Below are positions 45,850-55,674 of a DNA stretch of 64,000 nt, piece by piece (positions within the stretch are counted from its first letter, which is position 1; each line of letters begins with the position of its first letter). The notes beneath the pieces were generated by a model that did not search any database, had not been told where the DNA came from, and saw only the letters and a list, made by a program, of their open reading frames with translations. The position numbers and the translations under genes are program-made. Source of the stretch: Nocardia rosealba (GTDB lineage: Bacteria > Actinomycetota > Actinomycetes > Mycobacteriales > Mycobacteriaceae); the NCBI RefSeq assembly GCF_020216065.1, contig NZ_JAIWNA010000010.1, forward strand, positions 62,001 through 126,000. Direction: 5' to 3'.

Positions 45850-46602
45850 ATGCCCGCCAGAACTGCCTTCGTGACCGGTGCCGCGCGCGGTATCGGCGCG
45901 GCGACCGCGGCGCGTCTCGCCGAGGACGGCTGCGCGGTGGCCGTCGTCGACCTCGACCCCGACGCCGCGGTGCTGGCCGCCGGAAAGATCAACGCCGCGG
46001 GTGGCACCGCGATCGGCATCGGCTGCGATGTGTCCGACGAAACCCAGGTCGACGACGCGGTGGCCCGCACCGTCGCCGACCTCGGATCCCTCGATGTGCT
46101 GGTGAACAACGCGGGAGTGCTGCGCGACAACTTGCTGTTCAAGATGTCGGTCGACGACTGGGACACCGTCCTGGCCGTGCACCTGCGCGGCGCGTTCCTG
46201 TGCAGCCGAGCCGCGCAGAAACACATGGTGCACAACAGAAGTGGGGCCATCGTCAACACCTCGAGTGTGTCGGCGCTCGGCAATCGCGGCCAGGCCAACT
46301 ACGCCGCGGCCAAGGCGGGCATCCAGGGACTCACCCGGACGCTGGCGATGGAACTCGGCCCGTTCGGCATCCGCGTCAACGCGGTGGCGCCGGGCTTCAT
46401 CGCCACCGAGATGACCGCGGCCACCGCCGAACGGATGGGTCTGAGCGCCGAGGACCTGCAGGCGAAGACCGCCGAAATCACCCCGTTGCGGCGCGTCGGC
46501 ACCCCCGCCGACATCGCGAACGTGGTCGCGTTCCTTGCCTCCGACGACGCCGGATTCGTCACCGGGCAAACCCTGTACGTCGACGGCGGACGCCGTCTCT
46601 GA
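45850..46602 (+). CDS. short-chain dehydrogenase, FabG/3-hydroxyacyl-CoA dehydrogenase-like
   Basis: NAD(P)-dependent reductase or dehydrogenase of 250 residues. Cofactor motif TGAARGIG, NNAG, and the Ser138-Tyr151-Lys155 triad are present. The context of two dehydrogenases and a thiolase suggests oxidation of a 3-hydroxyacyl-CoA. ATG at 45850 with CAGGAG upstream. Sequence alone cannot exclude a FabG-like reductase. Confidence 0.9.
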   Translation: MPARTAFVTGAARGIGAATAARLAEDGCAVAVVDLDPDAAVLAAGKINAAGGTAIGIGCDVSDETQVDDAVARTVADLGSLDVLVNNAGVLRDNLLFKMSVDDWDTVLAVHLRGAFLCSRAAQKHMVHNRSGAIVNTSSVSALGNRGQANYAAAKAGIQGLTRTLAMELGPFGIRVNAVAPGFIATEMTAATAERMGLSAEDLQAKTAEITPLRRVGTPADIANVVAFLASDDAGFVTGQTLYVDGGRRL

Positions 46603-46617
46603 ATCGCGGAGATCATC

Positions 46618-47774
46618 ATGCAGCGAACAGTTTTCACCGACGAGCACGAAGCGTTCCGTAAAACGGTGCGCGCGTTCATCGAGTCGCGGGTCGTGCCCGT
46701 GTACGACCAGTGGTACGAGGCGGGCATCGTGCCGCGCGAGTTCTACCGCGAGCTGGCCGAGCTGGGTGTGTTCGGGATCGAAGTGCCCGAAGAATACGGT
46801 GGCGCCGGTATCGAATCATTCAAGTTCCAGGCCGTCCTGCTTGAGGAGACAGCCCGGGCGGGTGTGTCCTTCGGCGGGTCCGGTGTGCACGTGGGGCTGT
46901 GCCTGCCCTATCTGAAGAACCTCGCCACCGAGGAACAGAAGCAGCGCTGGCTGCCGGGATTCGTGTCGGGCGAGATCATGTTCGCCATCGCCATGACCGA
47001 ACCGGGCACCGGCTCCGACCTCGCCGGTATGCGCACGACCGCCCAATTGTCCGAGGACGGCACGCATTACGTGCTCAACGGCGCGAAGACGTTCATCACC
47101 GGCGGAGTACACGCCGACCGCGTAATCGTCTGCGCGCGTACCGCCCCACCCTCGGACACCGATCGCAGACATGGAATCTCACTGTTCGCGGTCGACACGA
47201 CCTCGCCGGGATACGCGGTCGGGCGCAAACTGGACAAGCTCGGGCTGAAGGTGTCCGACACGGCGGAACTGTCCTTCACCGATGTGCGGGTGCCGGTGTC
47301 GGATCTGCTGGGTGAGCCGCACCAGGGGTTCGGTTATCTGGGGCAGAACCTGCCCCAGGAACGGCTGTCGATCGCCCTCGGTGCCTACGCGCAGGCGAAG
47401 GCGGCGATCCGGTTCGCCCTCGAATACACCAGGGACCGCAAGGTTTTCGGTCAGCCGGTGGCGCAGTTCCAGAACACCAAGTTCGAGCTGGCCGCCTGCC
47501 AGGCCGAGGTCGACGCGGCCGAAGCGGTGGTCGACCGAGCCCTCGAAGCGCTCGACAGCGGCGAACTCACCCCCGCCGACGCCGCCTCGGCCAAGCTGTT
47601 CTGCACCGAGGTGGCCTCGCGAGTGATCGACCGCTGTCTGCAACTGCACGGAGGCTATGGCTACATCACCGAATACCCGGTGGCGCGTTTGTACGCCGAC
47701 AACCGGGTGAACCGGATCTACGGCGGCACCAGCGAGGTGATGAAGATGATCATCGCCAAGAACATGGGTTTGTG

Positions 47775-47775
<1 letters not shown>
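46618..47775 (+). CDS. acyl-CoA dehydrogenase (long-chain/isovaleryl-type catalytic Glu)
   Basis: Second FAD dehydrogenase, 385 residues. AMTEPGTGSDLAG and KTFITGGVHAD are the usual motifs, but the C-terminal site reads YGGTSE (Gly369 where the other enzyme has Glu), while NLPQERL places Glu248 in the helix-G position used as base by long-chain and isovaleryl-CoA dehydrogenases. Different substrate shape from the first dehydrogenase is therefore likely. Stop overlaps the thiolase ATG. Confidence 0.92.
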
Positions 47776-48971
<1,196 letters not shown>

Positions 48972-49273
48972 CCGGCCCGCACAACCGCCGATCGTGTCGC
49001 CGTCCGAGGGCGCCCGCGACACACCCGCACCCGGACGAAAGGTTCGCATCCCGGCCGCCACGCGCAGCAGCCCGACCCGCGCGGCACCGGCAGCCTGCGC
49101 GGCCTCGATATCGGCCACCGTCGTGTCACCCGACGGCACCACCCGTCCCCACCCGCAATCCGTGACGATCCCGACCCGGTCGGAGTCGATCTCGCCCATC
49201 ACCGCAACGATGTCCGCTCGCACCAGCGGACTCGGACAACACCTCGCCGACGCCGTCGAACCCAGGAGCACCC
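48972..49273. other. 302-base gap between thiolase and acyl-CoA ligase, possible gene remnant
   Basis: No convincing complete gene. On the minus strand an open frame from about 49215 reads MGEIDSDRVGIVTDCGWGRV and on with a clear G/C third-position bias, resembling real coding DNA, but it runs into the antisense of the thiolase 3' end with no matching stop. It may be a decayed gene or a chance frame in high-GC DNA. The ligase GTG at 49274 is preceded by AGGAGCACCC. Confidence 0.4.
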
Positions 49274-50767
49274 GTGAACGCCACCCTCTCCCTGGCGAGC
49301 ATCCTCGCCGAACCCGCCCGCCGCCGCCCCGAGCACCTCGCCCTGATCGAGGGCGAACACCGCATCACGTTCGCCGATCTGTGGCGGCAAGCCCGCGCGC
49401 AGGCCGCCGCGCTGATCGCACGCGGCGTGAAACCCGGTGACCGGGTGGCGCTGCTGTGCCCGAACACCGTCGACTTCCCGCGTGCCTACTTCGCTGTGTT
49501 GGCCGCAGGAGCGACGGTGGTGCCGGTGCATCTGCTGCTCACCGCGCCGGAGATGGAATACGTCCTGCGCGACAGCGGCGCCCGCCTGCTGATCTGTCAC
49601 CCGATGGTGGCACAGACCGGTGGCGAGGCCGCCCGAGCCGCCGGAATCGAGATGGTGGCGCCGGAAGACCTTGCCGGCGAGCCGATCCCGACCTTCGTCT
49701 CCCGCAGCCCACTCGACACGGCCGTGGTGTTCTACACCAGCGGCACCACCGGCACCCCCAAGGGCGCCGAACTGAGCCATCTCAACATGGTGATGTGCGC
49801 GACGGTGAACACCTTCGACGCCAACGAGATCCACCGCGACGACATCGCCCTCGGCGCCTTGCCGCTGTTCCATGTGTTCGGGCAGACCGTGTCGATGAAC
49901 TCGCACTGGCGCGTCGGCGGCACCCTGGTGCTGATGCCGAGATTCGACGCCGCGCAGGCGATCGCGTTGATGACGGCCGAACGGGTCGACCTCTTCCACG
50001 GGGTGCCGACCATGTACCTGTCGCTGATCGAAGCCGCCGCGACCGCGACCGGGCTCCCGGCGCTGAAGCTCTGTGTCAGCGGCGGTGCCGCACTGCCGGT
50101 GTCCGTGCTCGAGGAGTTCGAACGGCTCTTCCGGGCACCCGTGCTCGAAGGGTACGGCCTGTCGGAGACCTCGCCCACGGCTGCGGTGAATCAGCCGGTG
50201 TACGGAACCGAGGCAGGCACCGTCGGGCACCCGGTATGGGGTGTCGACGTGGAGATCGCCGACCCGGACATCGCCGACCGCATCGAGCTGCTGCCGGTCG
50301 GCGAGGTCGGGGAAGTGGTCGTGCGCGGACACAACGTGTTCAGCGGCTACACCGGCAGGCCGGAGGCGACCGCCGCCGCCGTGATCGACGGCTGGTTCCG
50401 CACCGGCGACCTCGGCACCCGCGACGAGACCGGCCGGATCCGCATCGTCGACCGGATCAAGGAGATGATCCTGCGTGGTGGCTTCAACGTGTACCCGACA
50501 GAGGTCGAGGCGGCGCTGATGCGGCATCCACGCATCGCCCAGGTGGCGGTCATCGGGGTGCCCGACGAGCACTACGGCGAGGAGATCGTCGCCGTGGTCG
50601 TGCCCGACGGCGAGGTGAGCGAGCAGGAGGTGATCGAATTCGCCAGATCCCGGGTCGCCAAGTACAAATACCCGCGTCGCGTCGAGTTCGTCACCGAACT
50701 CCCGCTCGGGCCCACGCACAAAGTGCTCAAGCGGGAATTGCGACAGCGTTTCGGCTCCGGGGAATGA
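49274..50767 (+). CDS. AMP-forming acyl-CoA ligase
   Basis: Adenylate-forming enzyme of 497 residues that activates a carboxylic acid to its CoA thioester for the cassette. P-loop YTSGTTGTPKGAELSH, A5-type GYGLSETSP, A7-like GWFRTGDLGT, and the C-terminal KEMILRGGFNVYP hinge and catalytic Lys near PTHKVLK are visible. GTG at 49274 is the annotated start. The carboxylate is unknown. Confidence 0.92.
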   Translation: MNATLSLASILAEPARRRPEHLALIEGEHRITFADLWRQARAQAAALIARGVKPGDRVALLCPNTVDFPRAYFAVLAAGATVVPVHLLLTAPEMEYVLRDSGARLLICHPMVAQTGGEAARAAGIEMVAPEDLAGEPIPTFVSRSPLDTAVVFYTSGTTGTPKGAELSHLNMVMCATVNTFDANEIHRDDIALGALPLFHVFGQTVSMNSHWRVGGTLVLMPRFDAAQAIALMTAERVDLFHGVPTMYLSLIEAAATATGLPALKLCVSGGAALPVSVLEEFERLFRAPVLEGYGLSETSPTAAVNQPVYGTEAGTVGHPVWGVDVEIADPDIADRIELLPVGEVGEVVVRGHNVFSGYTGRPEATAAAVIDGWFRTGDLGTRDETGRIRIVDRIKEMILRGGFNVYPTEVEAALMRHPRIAQVAVIGVPDEHYGEEIVAVVVPDGEVSEQEVIEFARSRVAKYKYPRRVEFVTELPLGPTHKVLKRELRQRFGSGE

Positions 50768-50846
50768 TCGATGTCGTGGCGAGAAGCCGCTCGTCGTGCC
50801 ACGCTCGGAGGACAGGTACTTCTCGCCATCGATGCAGGAGGTATGG

Positions 50847-51209
50847 ATGAAGCTGGCCGCCGTCACGATCGACTGTCCCGACCCGGATGCGCTCGCCGAG
50901 TTCTACGCGCGGGCCACCGGCTTCGAGCGCAGCCCCGACTCCGATCCCCAGTACATCGAGCTGACCGGCCCGAACGGAGTGTCACTCGGCTTCGAGCGCG
51001 TCGCCGACTACCGCCCACCACAGTGGCCGGGACAGCAGACACCGCAGCAGTGCCACCTCGATTTCGCGGTCCCGAACCTAGACGAAGGTGAAGCCCGGCT
51101 GCTGACGCTCGGCGCCACCAAAGCCGAGGTGCAACCGGAACCAGATCGGTGGCGTGTCCTCATCGATCCGGCGGGGCACCCGTTCTGCTTGGTGATCGAC
51201 GGCGCCTGA
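50847..51209 (+). CDS. VOC/glyoxalase-like protein
   Basis: Small 120-residue protein of the vicinal-oxygen-chelate fold (glyoxalase-like DUF): AVTIDCPDPDALAEFYARATG at the N-terminus and HLDFAVPNLDEGEARL in the second half. ATG at 50847 with CAGGAGG at 50835-50841. Possible metal-dependent enzyme or binding protein; function not known. It ends the inserted block before pafB. Confidence 0.82.
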   Translation: MKLAAVTIDCPDPDALAEFYARATGFERSPDSDPQYIELTGPNGVSLGFERVADYRPPQWPGQQTPQQCHLDFAVPNLDEGEARLLTLGATKAEVQPEPDRWRVLIDPAGHPFCLVIDGA

Positions 51210-51274
51210 GGCGGGTCGACGGCAATCGTGCGCCGACGCGCGAGCCGACGCCCTCGACCATTACCCTCTATCGA

Positions 51275-52270
51275 GTGGCGATATCCAAGGTCGAGCGGCT
51301 GATGAATCTGGTCATCGCGCTGTTGTCGACCCGGCAGTTCCTGAGCGCGGAACGTATCCGTGACAGCGTGGCAGGTTACGAGGAGTCCGCGACCGACGAG
51401 GCGTTCAGCCGGATGTTCGAGCGCGACAAGAACGAACTCCGCGACCTCGGCATCCCGCTGGAAGTAGGTCCGGTCGGTCGCTTCTCGACGCTGGAGGGCT
51501 ACCGGATCAATCGCGACGCCTACGAACTGCCCGATATCGACCTGTCCAGCGAGGAAGCGGCCGCCGTCGCGGTCGCCGTGCAGATGTGGGCGTCGCCGGA
51601 ACTGGCCGGTGCCGCCGAAGGCGCTTTGCTTAAGCTGCGGGCGGCCGGCGTCACCGTGGAGACCGACAACGTGGGCGTTTCGGTGCCCGCGGTGCCCGCC
51701 CGCACCCGTGGTTCCGAACCGGTGCTGCGCGAACTGCTCGCCGCCATCGACGCGGGGCAGGCGGTGCGGTTCGGGCACCACAGCGCCGTCACCGACCCGT
51801 TCGTCACCCGAGATGTCGAACCGTGGGGTGTCGTCACCCGCCACGGTCGCTGGTACCTGGTCGGCCACGACCGGGAGCGCGACGCGGTGCGCACCTTCCG
51901 GCTCTCGCGGATCGGGGGCGAGGTGAAGGCGTACGGGCCGGTCAACGCGGTACACAAACCGGCCGACGCCGACCTGCGCGCCATCGTCGACCGGGTCACC
52001 GGCGACGCGCCCGTCACCGGGACGGCCACCGTGTGGGTCGCCAAGGGCCGCGGCCGCGAACTGCGCCGCATCGGCACCGAAGTCGACACCCGTGACCTCG
52101 GCGGTCGCCCGGGCTCGGTGCTCGAGGTCCCGGTGCGCTCACGCGACTGGGTGGCCCGGCTCATCACCGGCCTCGGCCCCGATGTGCTGGTGCTCGATCC
52201 ACCGGAATTGCGCGCCGACGTGATGAACCGGCTACGGTCGGTACTGGACCACACGGAGGTGACATCGTGA
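51275..52270 (+). CDS. pafB: WYL-domain transcription factor PafB
   Basis: DNA-damage regulator of 331 residues that works with PafC to activate LexA-independent repair genes in mycobacteria. N-terminal winged HTH region (KVERLMNLVIALL and RDKNELRDLG) and a WYL domain (GRWYLVGHDRERDAVRTFR). GTG at 51275 gives the mycobacterial length. It overlaps pafC by 4 bases. It is separated from pafA by 7.5 kb. Confidence 0.95.
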   Translation: MAISKVERLMNLVIALLSTRQFLSAERIRDSVAGYEESATDEAFSRMFERDKNELRDLGIPLEVGPVGRFSTLEGYRINRDAYELPDIDLSSEEAAAVAVAVQMWASPELAGAAEGALLKLRAAGVTVETDNVGVSVPAVPARTRGSEPVLRELLAAIDAGQAVRFGHHSAVTDPFVTRDVEPWGVVTRHGRWYLVGHDRERDAVRTFRLSRIGGEVKAYGPVNAVHKPADADLRAIVDRVTGDAPVTGTATVWVAKGRGRELRRIGTEVDTRDLGGRPGSVLEVPVRSRDWVARLITGLGPDVLVLDPPELRADVMNRLRSVLDHTEVTS

Positions 52271-53244
52271 GTTCGCGCCTGTCCCTACGACTTTCACGCC
52301 TGCTGAACATGGTGCCCTACCTGCTCGCGCACCCCGGCATCAGCGCCGCCGAGGCCGCGGCCGAGCTGGGCGTCACCACCAAGCAGCTGATGAGCGACCT
52401 CAACCAGCTGTGGATGTGCGGGCTACCGGGCTACGGCCCCGGCGACCTCATCGACCTGTCGTTCTCCGAGGAGAGCATCGAGGTCACCTTCTCGGCCGGC
52501 ATCGAACGCCCGCTGCGCCTGACCTCCACCGAGGCCACCGCGCTGCTGGTGGCGCTGCGCTCGATCGTCGAGATGCCGGGCATGGTCGACCCGACCGCCG
52601 CGCACGCCGCGATCGCCAAGATCGAATCCGCCATCGCGGGCGGCGATGTCAGTCGCCCGCCCGCGCAGGTGCCCGTCGAACGCCCGGTGGTGGCCACCGT
52701 GCGCGCCGCCCTCGCCGACGCGCACGCACTGCGCCTGGTCTACTACTCGGCCAGCCGCGACGAGGTCTCCGAACGCGTCGTCGACCCGATCAGGGTGGTG
52801 CTGGTCGACAACAACAGCTACCTGCAGGCCTGGTGCCGCCAGGCCGAAGGCGTGCGGCTGTTCCGGTTCGACCGCATCGAGGACGCCACCGAACTCGACG
52901 AACCGGCCCGTCCACCGAGTCACGCCGCCGCCGACGCCGCCGCGCTCGACCTTTTCCAGGACGACCCCGACGTTCCGCTGGCCCGCTTACGCATCCGCGC
53001 GGACTACGGCTGGGTGCTCGACCAGTACCCGATGCACCGCATCCGGTCGCGCCCCGACGGCAGCATCGAAGCGGGCATGCGCTTCGCCTCGGCCGACTGG
53101 ATGGCCCGGCTGCTGCTAGGGTTCGGCACCGGCGTGAGTGCGCTCGGGCCGCCCGAACTGGTCTCGGCGGTGCGTGAGCGCGCCGATGCCGCCCTGGCCG
53201 CCTACGCGGCGGCCGGACTGCTGGGGGAGACCGAACCCGCGTGA
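52267..53244 (+). CDS. pafC: WYL-domain transcription factor PafC
   Basis: Partner of PafB, 325 residues: HTH (ISAAEAAAELGVTTKQLMSDL) and a WYL-type domain (RVVDPIRVVLVDNNSYLQAWC and VRLFRFDRIE). GTG inside the pafB stop (GTGA overlap). The next gene also overlaps its stop, so pafB-pafC and the reductase gene are one unit. Confidence 0.95.
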   Translation: MSSRLSLRLSRLLNMVPYLLAHPGISAAEAAAELGVTTKQLMSDLNQLWMCGLPGYGPGDLIDLSFSEESIEVTFSAGIERPLRLTSTEATALLVALRSIVEMPGMVDPTAAHAAIAKIESAIAGGDVSRPPAQVPVERPVVATVRAALADAHALRLVYYSASRDEVSERVVDPIRVVLVDNNSYLQAWCRQAEGVRLFRFDRIEDATELDEPARPPSHAAADAAALDLFQDDPDVPLARLRIRADYGWVLDQYPMHRIRSRPDGSIEAGMRFASADWMARLLLGFGTGVSALGPPELVSAVRERADAALAAYAAAGLLGETEPA

Positions 53245-54269
53245 GTCAGCGAGTCCTCGTCCTCGGCGCGGGTAGCGTCGGGGTTTTCGTCGGTGGTCAG
53301 CTGGCCGCGGCGGGTATGGAAGTCATCTTCGTCGGACGTCAGCGGGTCCTCGACGACATCGCCGAACACGGTCTGCGCCTGACCGACCTCGACGGCGGTG
53401 CCACCGAAGTCGGCCCCGACCGGTTCGGGCTTGCGCTCGCCCCCGACGAACCCGAACGCGCCGACCTCGTCCTGGTCACCGTGAAATCCGCCGACACCGC
53501 CACCGCCGCGCGCGCCGTCGCGGGGCGATTACGCCCGGGCACCCCGGTGGTGAGTCTGCAGAACGGCATCGGCAACGACACCGTCATCCGCGAGATCCTG
53601 CCGACCAGTGTGGTCCTGGCGGGCATGGTGATGTTCAACGTGGTGCATCGGGGCGAGGGCCGGTTCCACCGGGCCAGCGACGGTGTCCTCGCCATCCAGG
53701 ACGACCCGGTCGTCGACCGGTTCGCCGACCGTTTCCGCGAGGCGGGCCTGCCGCTGCGCCGCCACCGCGACCTGCGGCCCGTCCAGTGGGCCAAACTCCT
53801 GCTCAACCTCAACAACCCGATCAACGCGCTGTCGGGCAGACCGCTGCGCGAGGAACTGGCCGACCGCGACTACCGGCGCTGCCTCGCCCTCACCCAGTCC
53901 GAAGCCCTCGCGGTGATGAACACTGCGCGAATTCGGCCCGCTCAGCTCACCCCGGTGCCACCGGAACTGATGGTGCATCTGCTGCGCGTCCCCGACTCGC
54001 TGTTCCGGCGCGTGTTCGGCCGGGTCCTCGCCATCGACCCGGTGGCGCGGTCATCGATGGCCGACGACCTGGCCCGTGGCAAACGCACCGAAATCGCTTG
54101 GCTGTGTGGGGAAATCGTGCGCCTCGGGGAAATGGTCGGGCGGCCGACACCGGTCAACCGCAGACTCGTCGAACTGATCCGGGCCGCCGAATCCGGCGAC
54201 GAACGACGCTTCAGCGGCAGCCGACTGTTCGCCGAACTGACCGCCGCCGCACGCGCCGTCGCCCGTTGA
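53241..54269 (+). CDS. ketopantoate reductase family protein
   Basis: NADPH-dependent reductase-like protein of 342 residues of the ApbA/PanE group. Cofactor motif VLGAGSVGVFVGGQLA, central VTVKSADT and NGIGND, and Lys-containing PVQWAKLLLNLNNPINAL. GTG at 53241 overlaps pafC. It may be the pantothenate enzyme PanE or a paralog; the overlap with pafC suggests co-expression only. Confidence 0.85.
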   Translation: MSQRVLVLGAGSVGVFVGGQLAAAGMEVIFVGRQRVLDDIAEHGLRLTDLDGGATEVGPDRFGLALAPDEPERADLVLVTVKSADTATAARAVAGRLRPGTPVVSLQNGIGNDTVIREILPTSVVLAGMVMFNVVHRGEGRFHRASDGVLAIQDDPVVDRFADRFREAGLPLRRHRDLRPVQWAKLLLNLNNPINALSGRPLREELADRDYRRCLALTQSEALAVMNTARIRPAQLTPVPPELMVHLLRVPDSLFRRVFGRVLAIDPVARSSMADDLARGKRTEIAWLCGEIVRLGEMVGRPTPVNRRLVELIRAAESGDERRFSGSRLFAELTAAARAVAR

Positions 54270-54361
54270 ACGGGTGGCGAACACCTCCACGGGCGCGGGT
54301 CCACGAAACTGCGCGCACAGGTAGCATCGGTAATCACCACAGTCTTTGGAGGTAACTCATC

Positions 54362-54622
54362 ATGGGAACGTTCAGCTGGTCGCACCTGCTGATCATCGCG
54401 CTGCTGTTCGTCCTGCTCTTCGGTGCGAAGCGGCTGCCGGACGCGGCGCGCGGTCTCGGCCGGTCGCTGCGGATCTTCAAGAGCGAGGTCGGGCAGATGC
54501 AGGCCGAGTCCTCGGCCACCACCACCGCGCCCACCGACGCGGCGCCACAGCAGCAGCTGCCCGCCTCGGCTCCGCAGGTCCAGGCCACCCCGGTCGCGCA
54601 GCCGCAGCACAAGACGCTCTGA
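54362..54622 (+). CDS. tatA: twin-arginine translocase subunit TatA
   Basis: Pore-forming Tat subunit of 86 residues: N-terminal transmembrane helix (FSWSHLLIIALLFVLLFG), hinge AKRLPDAARGLGRSLRIFK with an amphipathic helix, then a Gln/Pro/Ala-rich tail. ATG with GGAGG upstream. Followed by tatC. Confidence 0.96.
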   Translation: MGTFSWSHLLIIALLFVLLFGAKRLPDAARGLGRSLRIFKSEVGQMQAESSATTTAPTDAAPQQQLPASAPQVQATPVAQPQHKTL

Positions 54623-54717
54623 CCCACGCATTCACCCCGGGGCGGTAGCGGCCGCTCCGGGGCGCCGTGCTGTTTGCCGAGCATCCGCCGAACCGAGGGT
54701 TAGAGGCCACACCAACC

Positions 54718-55671
54718 ATGCGCATCCCGTTCGATCCACGGCGCAGCAAGCGCAGGACGAATCCCGACGGCACCATGTCGTTGGTCGAGCACCTGCAGGA
54801 ACTGCGCACCCGGTTGCTGCTCGCCCTCGCCGCCATCGCGGTCACCACCCTGCTCGGCTTCTTCTGGTACGCCACCCCGCTGTTCGGGCTCGACAGCCTC
54901 GGCGAGATCCTGCGCGGCCCCTACTGTGAGCTGCCCGCCTCCGCCCGCGCCACCCTGACGCCCGACGGCGCCTGCCGACTGCTCGCGACCGGCCCGTTCG
55001 AACAGTTCATGCTCCGCCTGAAGGTCGGTTTCACCGCCGGTGTGGTGCTGGCCGCGCCGTTCTGGCTGTATCAGCTGTGGGCGTTCATCACCCCCGGCCT
55101 CTACGCCAAGGAACGCCGGTACGCCTTCGGGTTCGTCGGGGCCGGTTCCGTCCTTTTCGTCACCGGCGCCGTGCTCGCCTACGTCGTCGTGTCGCACGCC
55201 CTGTCGTTCCTGCTCACCATCGGTGACAACGTGCAGATCACCGCGCTCAGCGGTACGCAGTACTTCGGGTTCATCATCCAGCTGCTCATCATCTTCGGTG
55301 TCAGCTTCGAGACGCCGCTGATCGTCATCGGGCTCAACCTCGTCGGCGTGCTGCCGTACGTGAAGCTCAAGGCGTGGCGCCGCGGCATCGTGTTCGGCCT
55401 GTTCGTCTTCGCCGCGATCGTCACCCCGCAGGACCCGTTCTCGATGCTCGCGCTCGCGCTGGCACTGACCGTGCTGTTCGAGCTGGCGGTGCAGTTCGCC
55501 CGGTTCAACGACGCGCGCCGGGCCAGGCGTGCGGCCGCGGACGGCCTGGCCGGGCTTTCCGACGACGAGGCCTCGCCGCTGGGCACCCCCGATCCGGTCG
55601 CCCCGAGCGGACCCGTCGAGGACGCACGGAAAACAGAGCGACCGGTGTCGGACTACTCCGATACGCTCTGA
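54718..55671 (+). CDS. tatC: twin-arginine translocase subunit TatC
   Basis: Tat receptor subunit of 317 residues with six transmembrane helices; recognises RR signal peptides with TatA/TatB. N-terminal MSLVEHLQELRTRLL and the conserved FEQFMLRLKVGF and GLYAKERRY segments are present. ATG at 54718 chosen; the upstream extension to 54667 is not conserved. The helicase starts 4 bases after. Confidence 0.96.
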   Translation: MRIPFDPRRSKRRTNPDGTMSLVEHLQELRTRLLLALAAIAVTTLLGFFWYATPLFGLDSLGEILRGPYCELPASARATLTPDGACRLLATGPFEQFMLRLKVGFTAGVVLAAPFWLYQLWAFITPGLYAKERRYAFGFVGAGSVLFVTGAVLAYVVVSHALSFLLTIGDNVQITALSGTQYFGFIIQLLIIFGVSFETPLIVIGLNLVGVLPYVKLKAWRRGIVFGLFVFAAIVTPQDPFSMLALALALTVLFELAVQFARFNDARRARRAAADGLAGLSDDEASPLGTPDPVAPSGPVEDARKTERPVSDYSDTL

Positions 55672-55674
55672 GAT

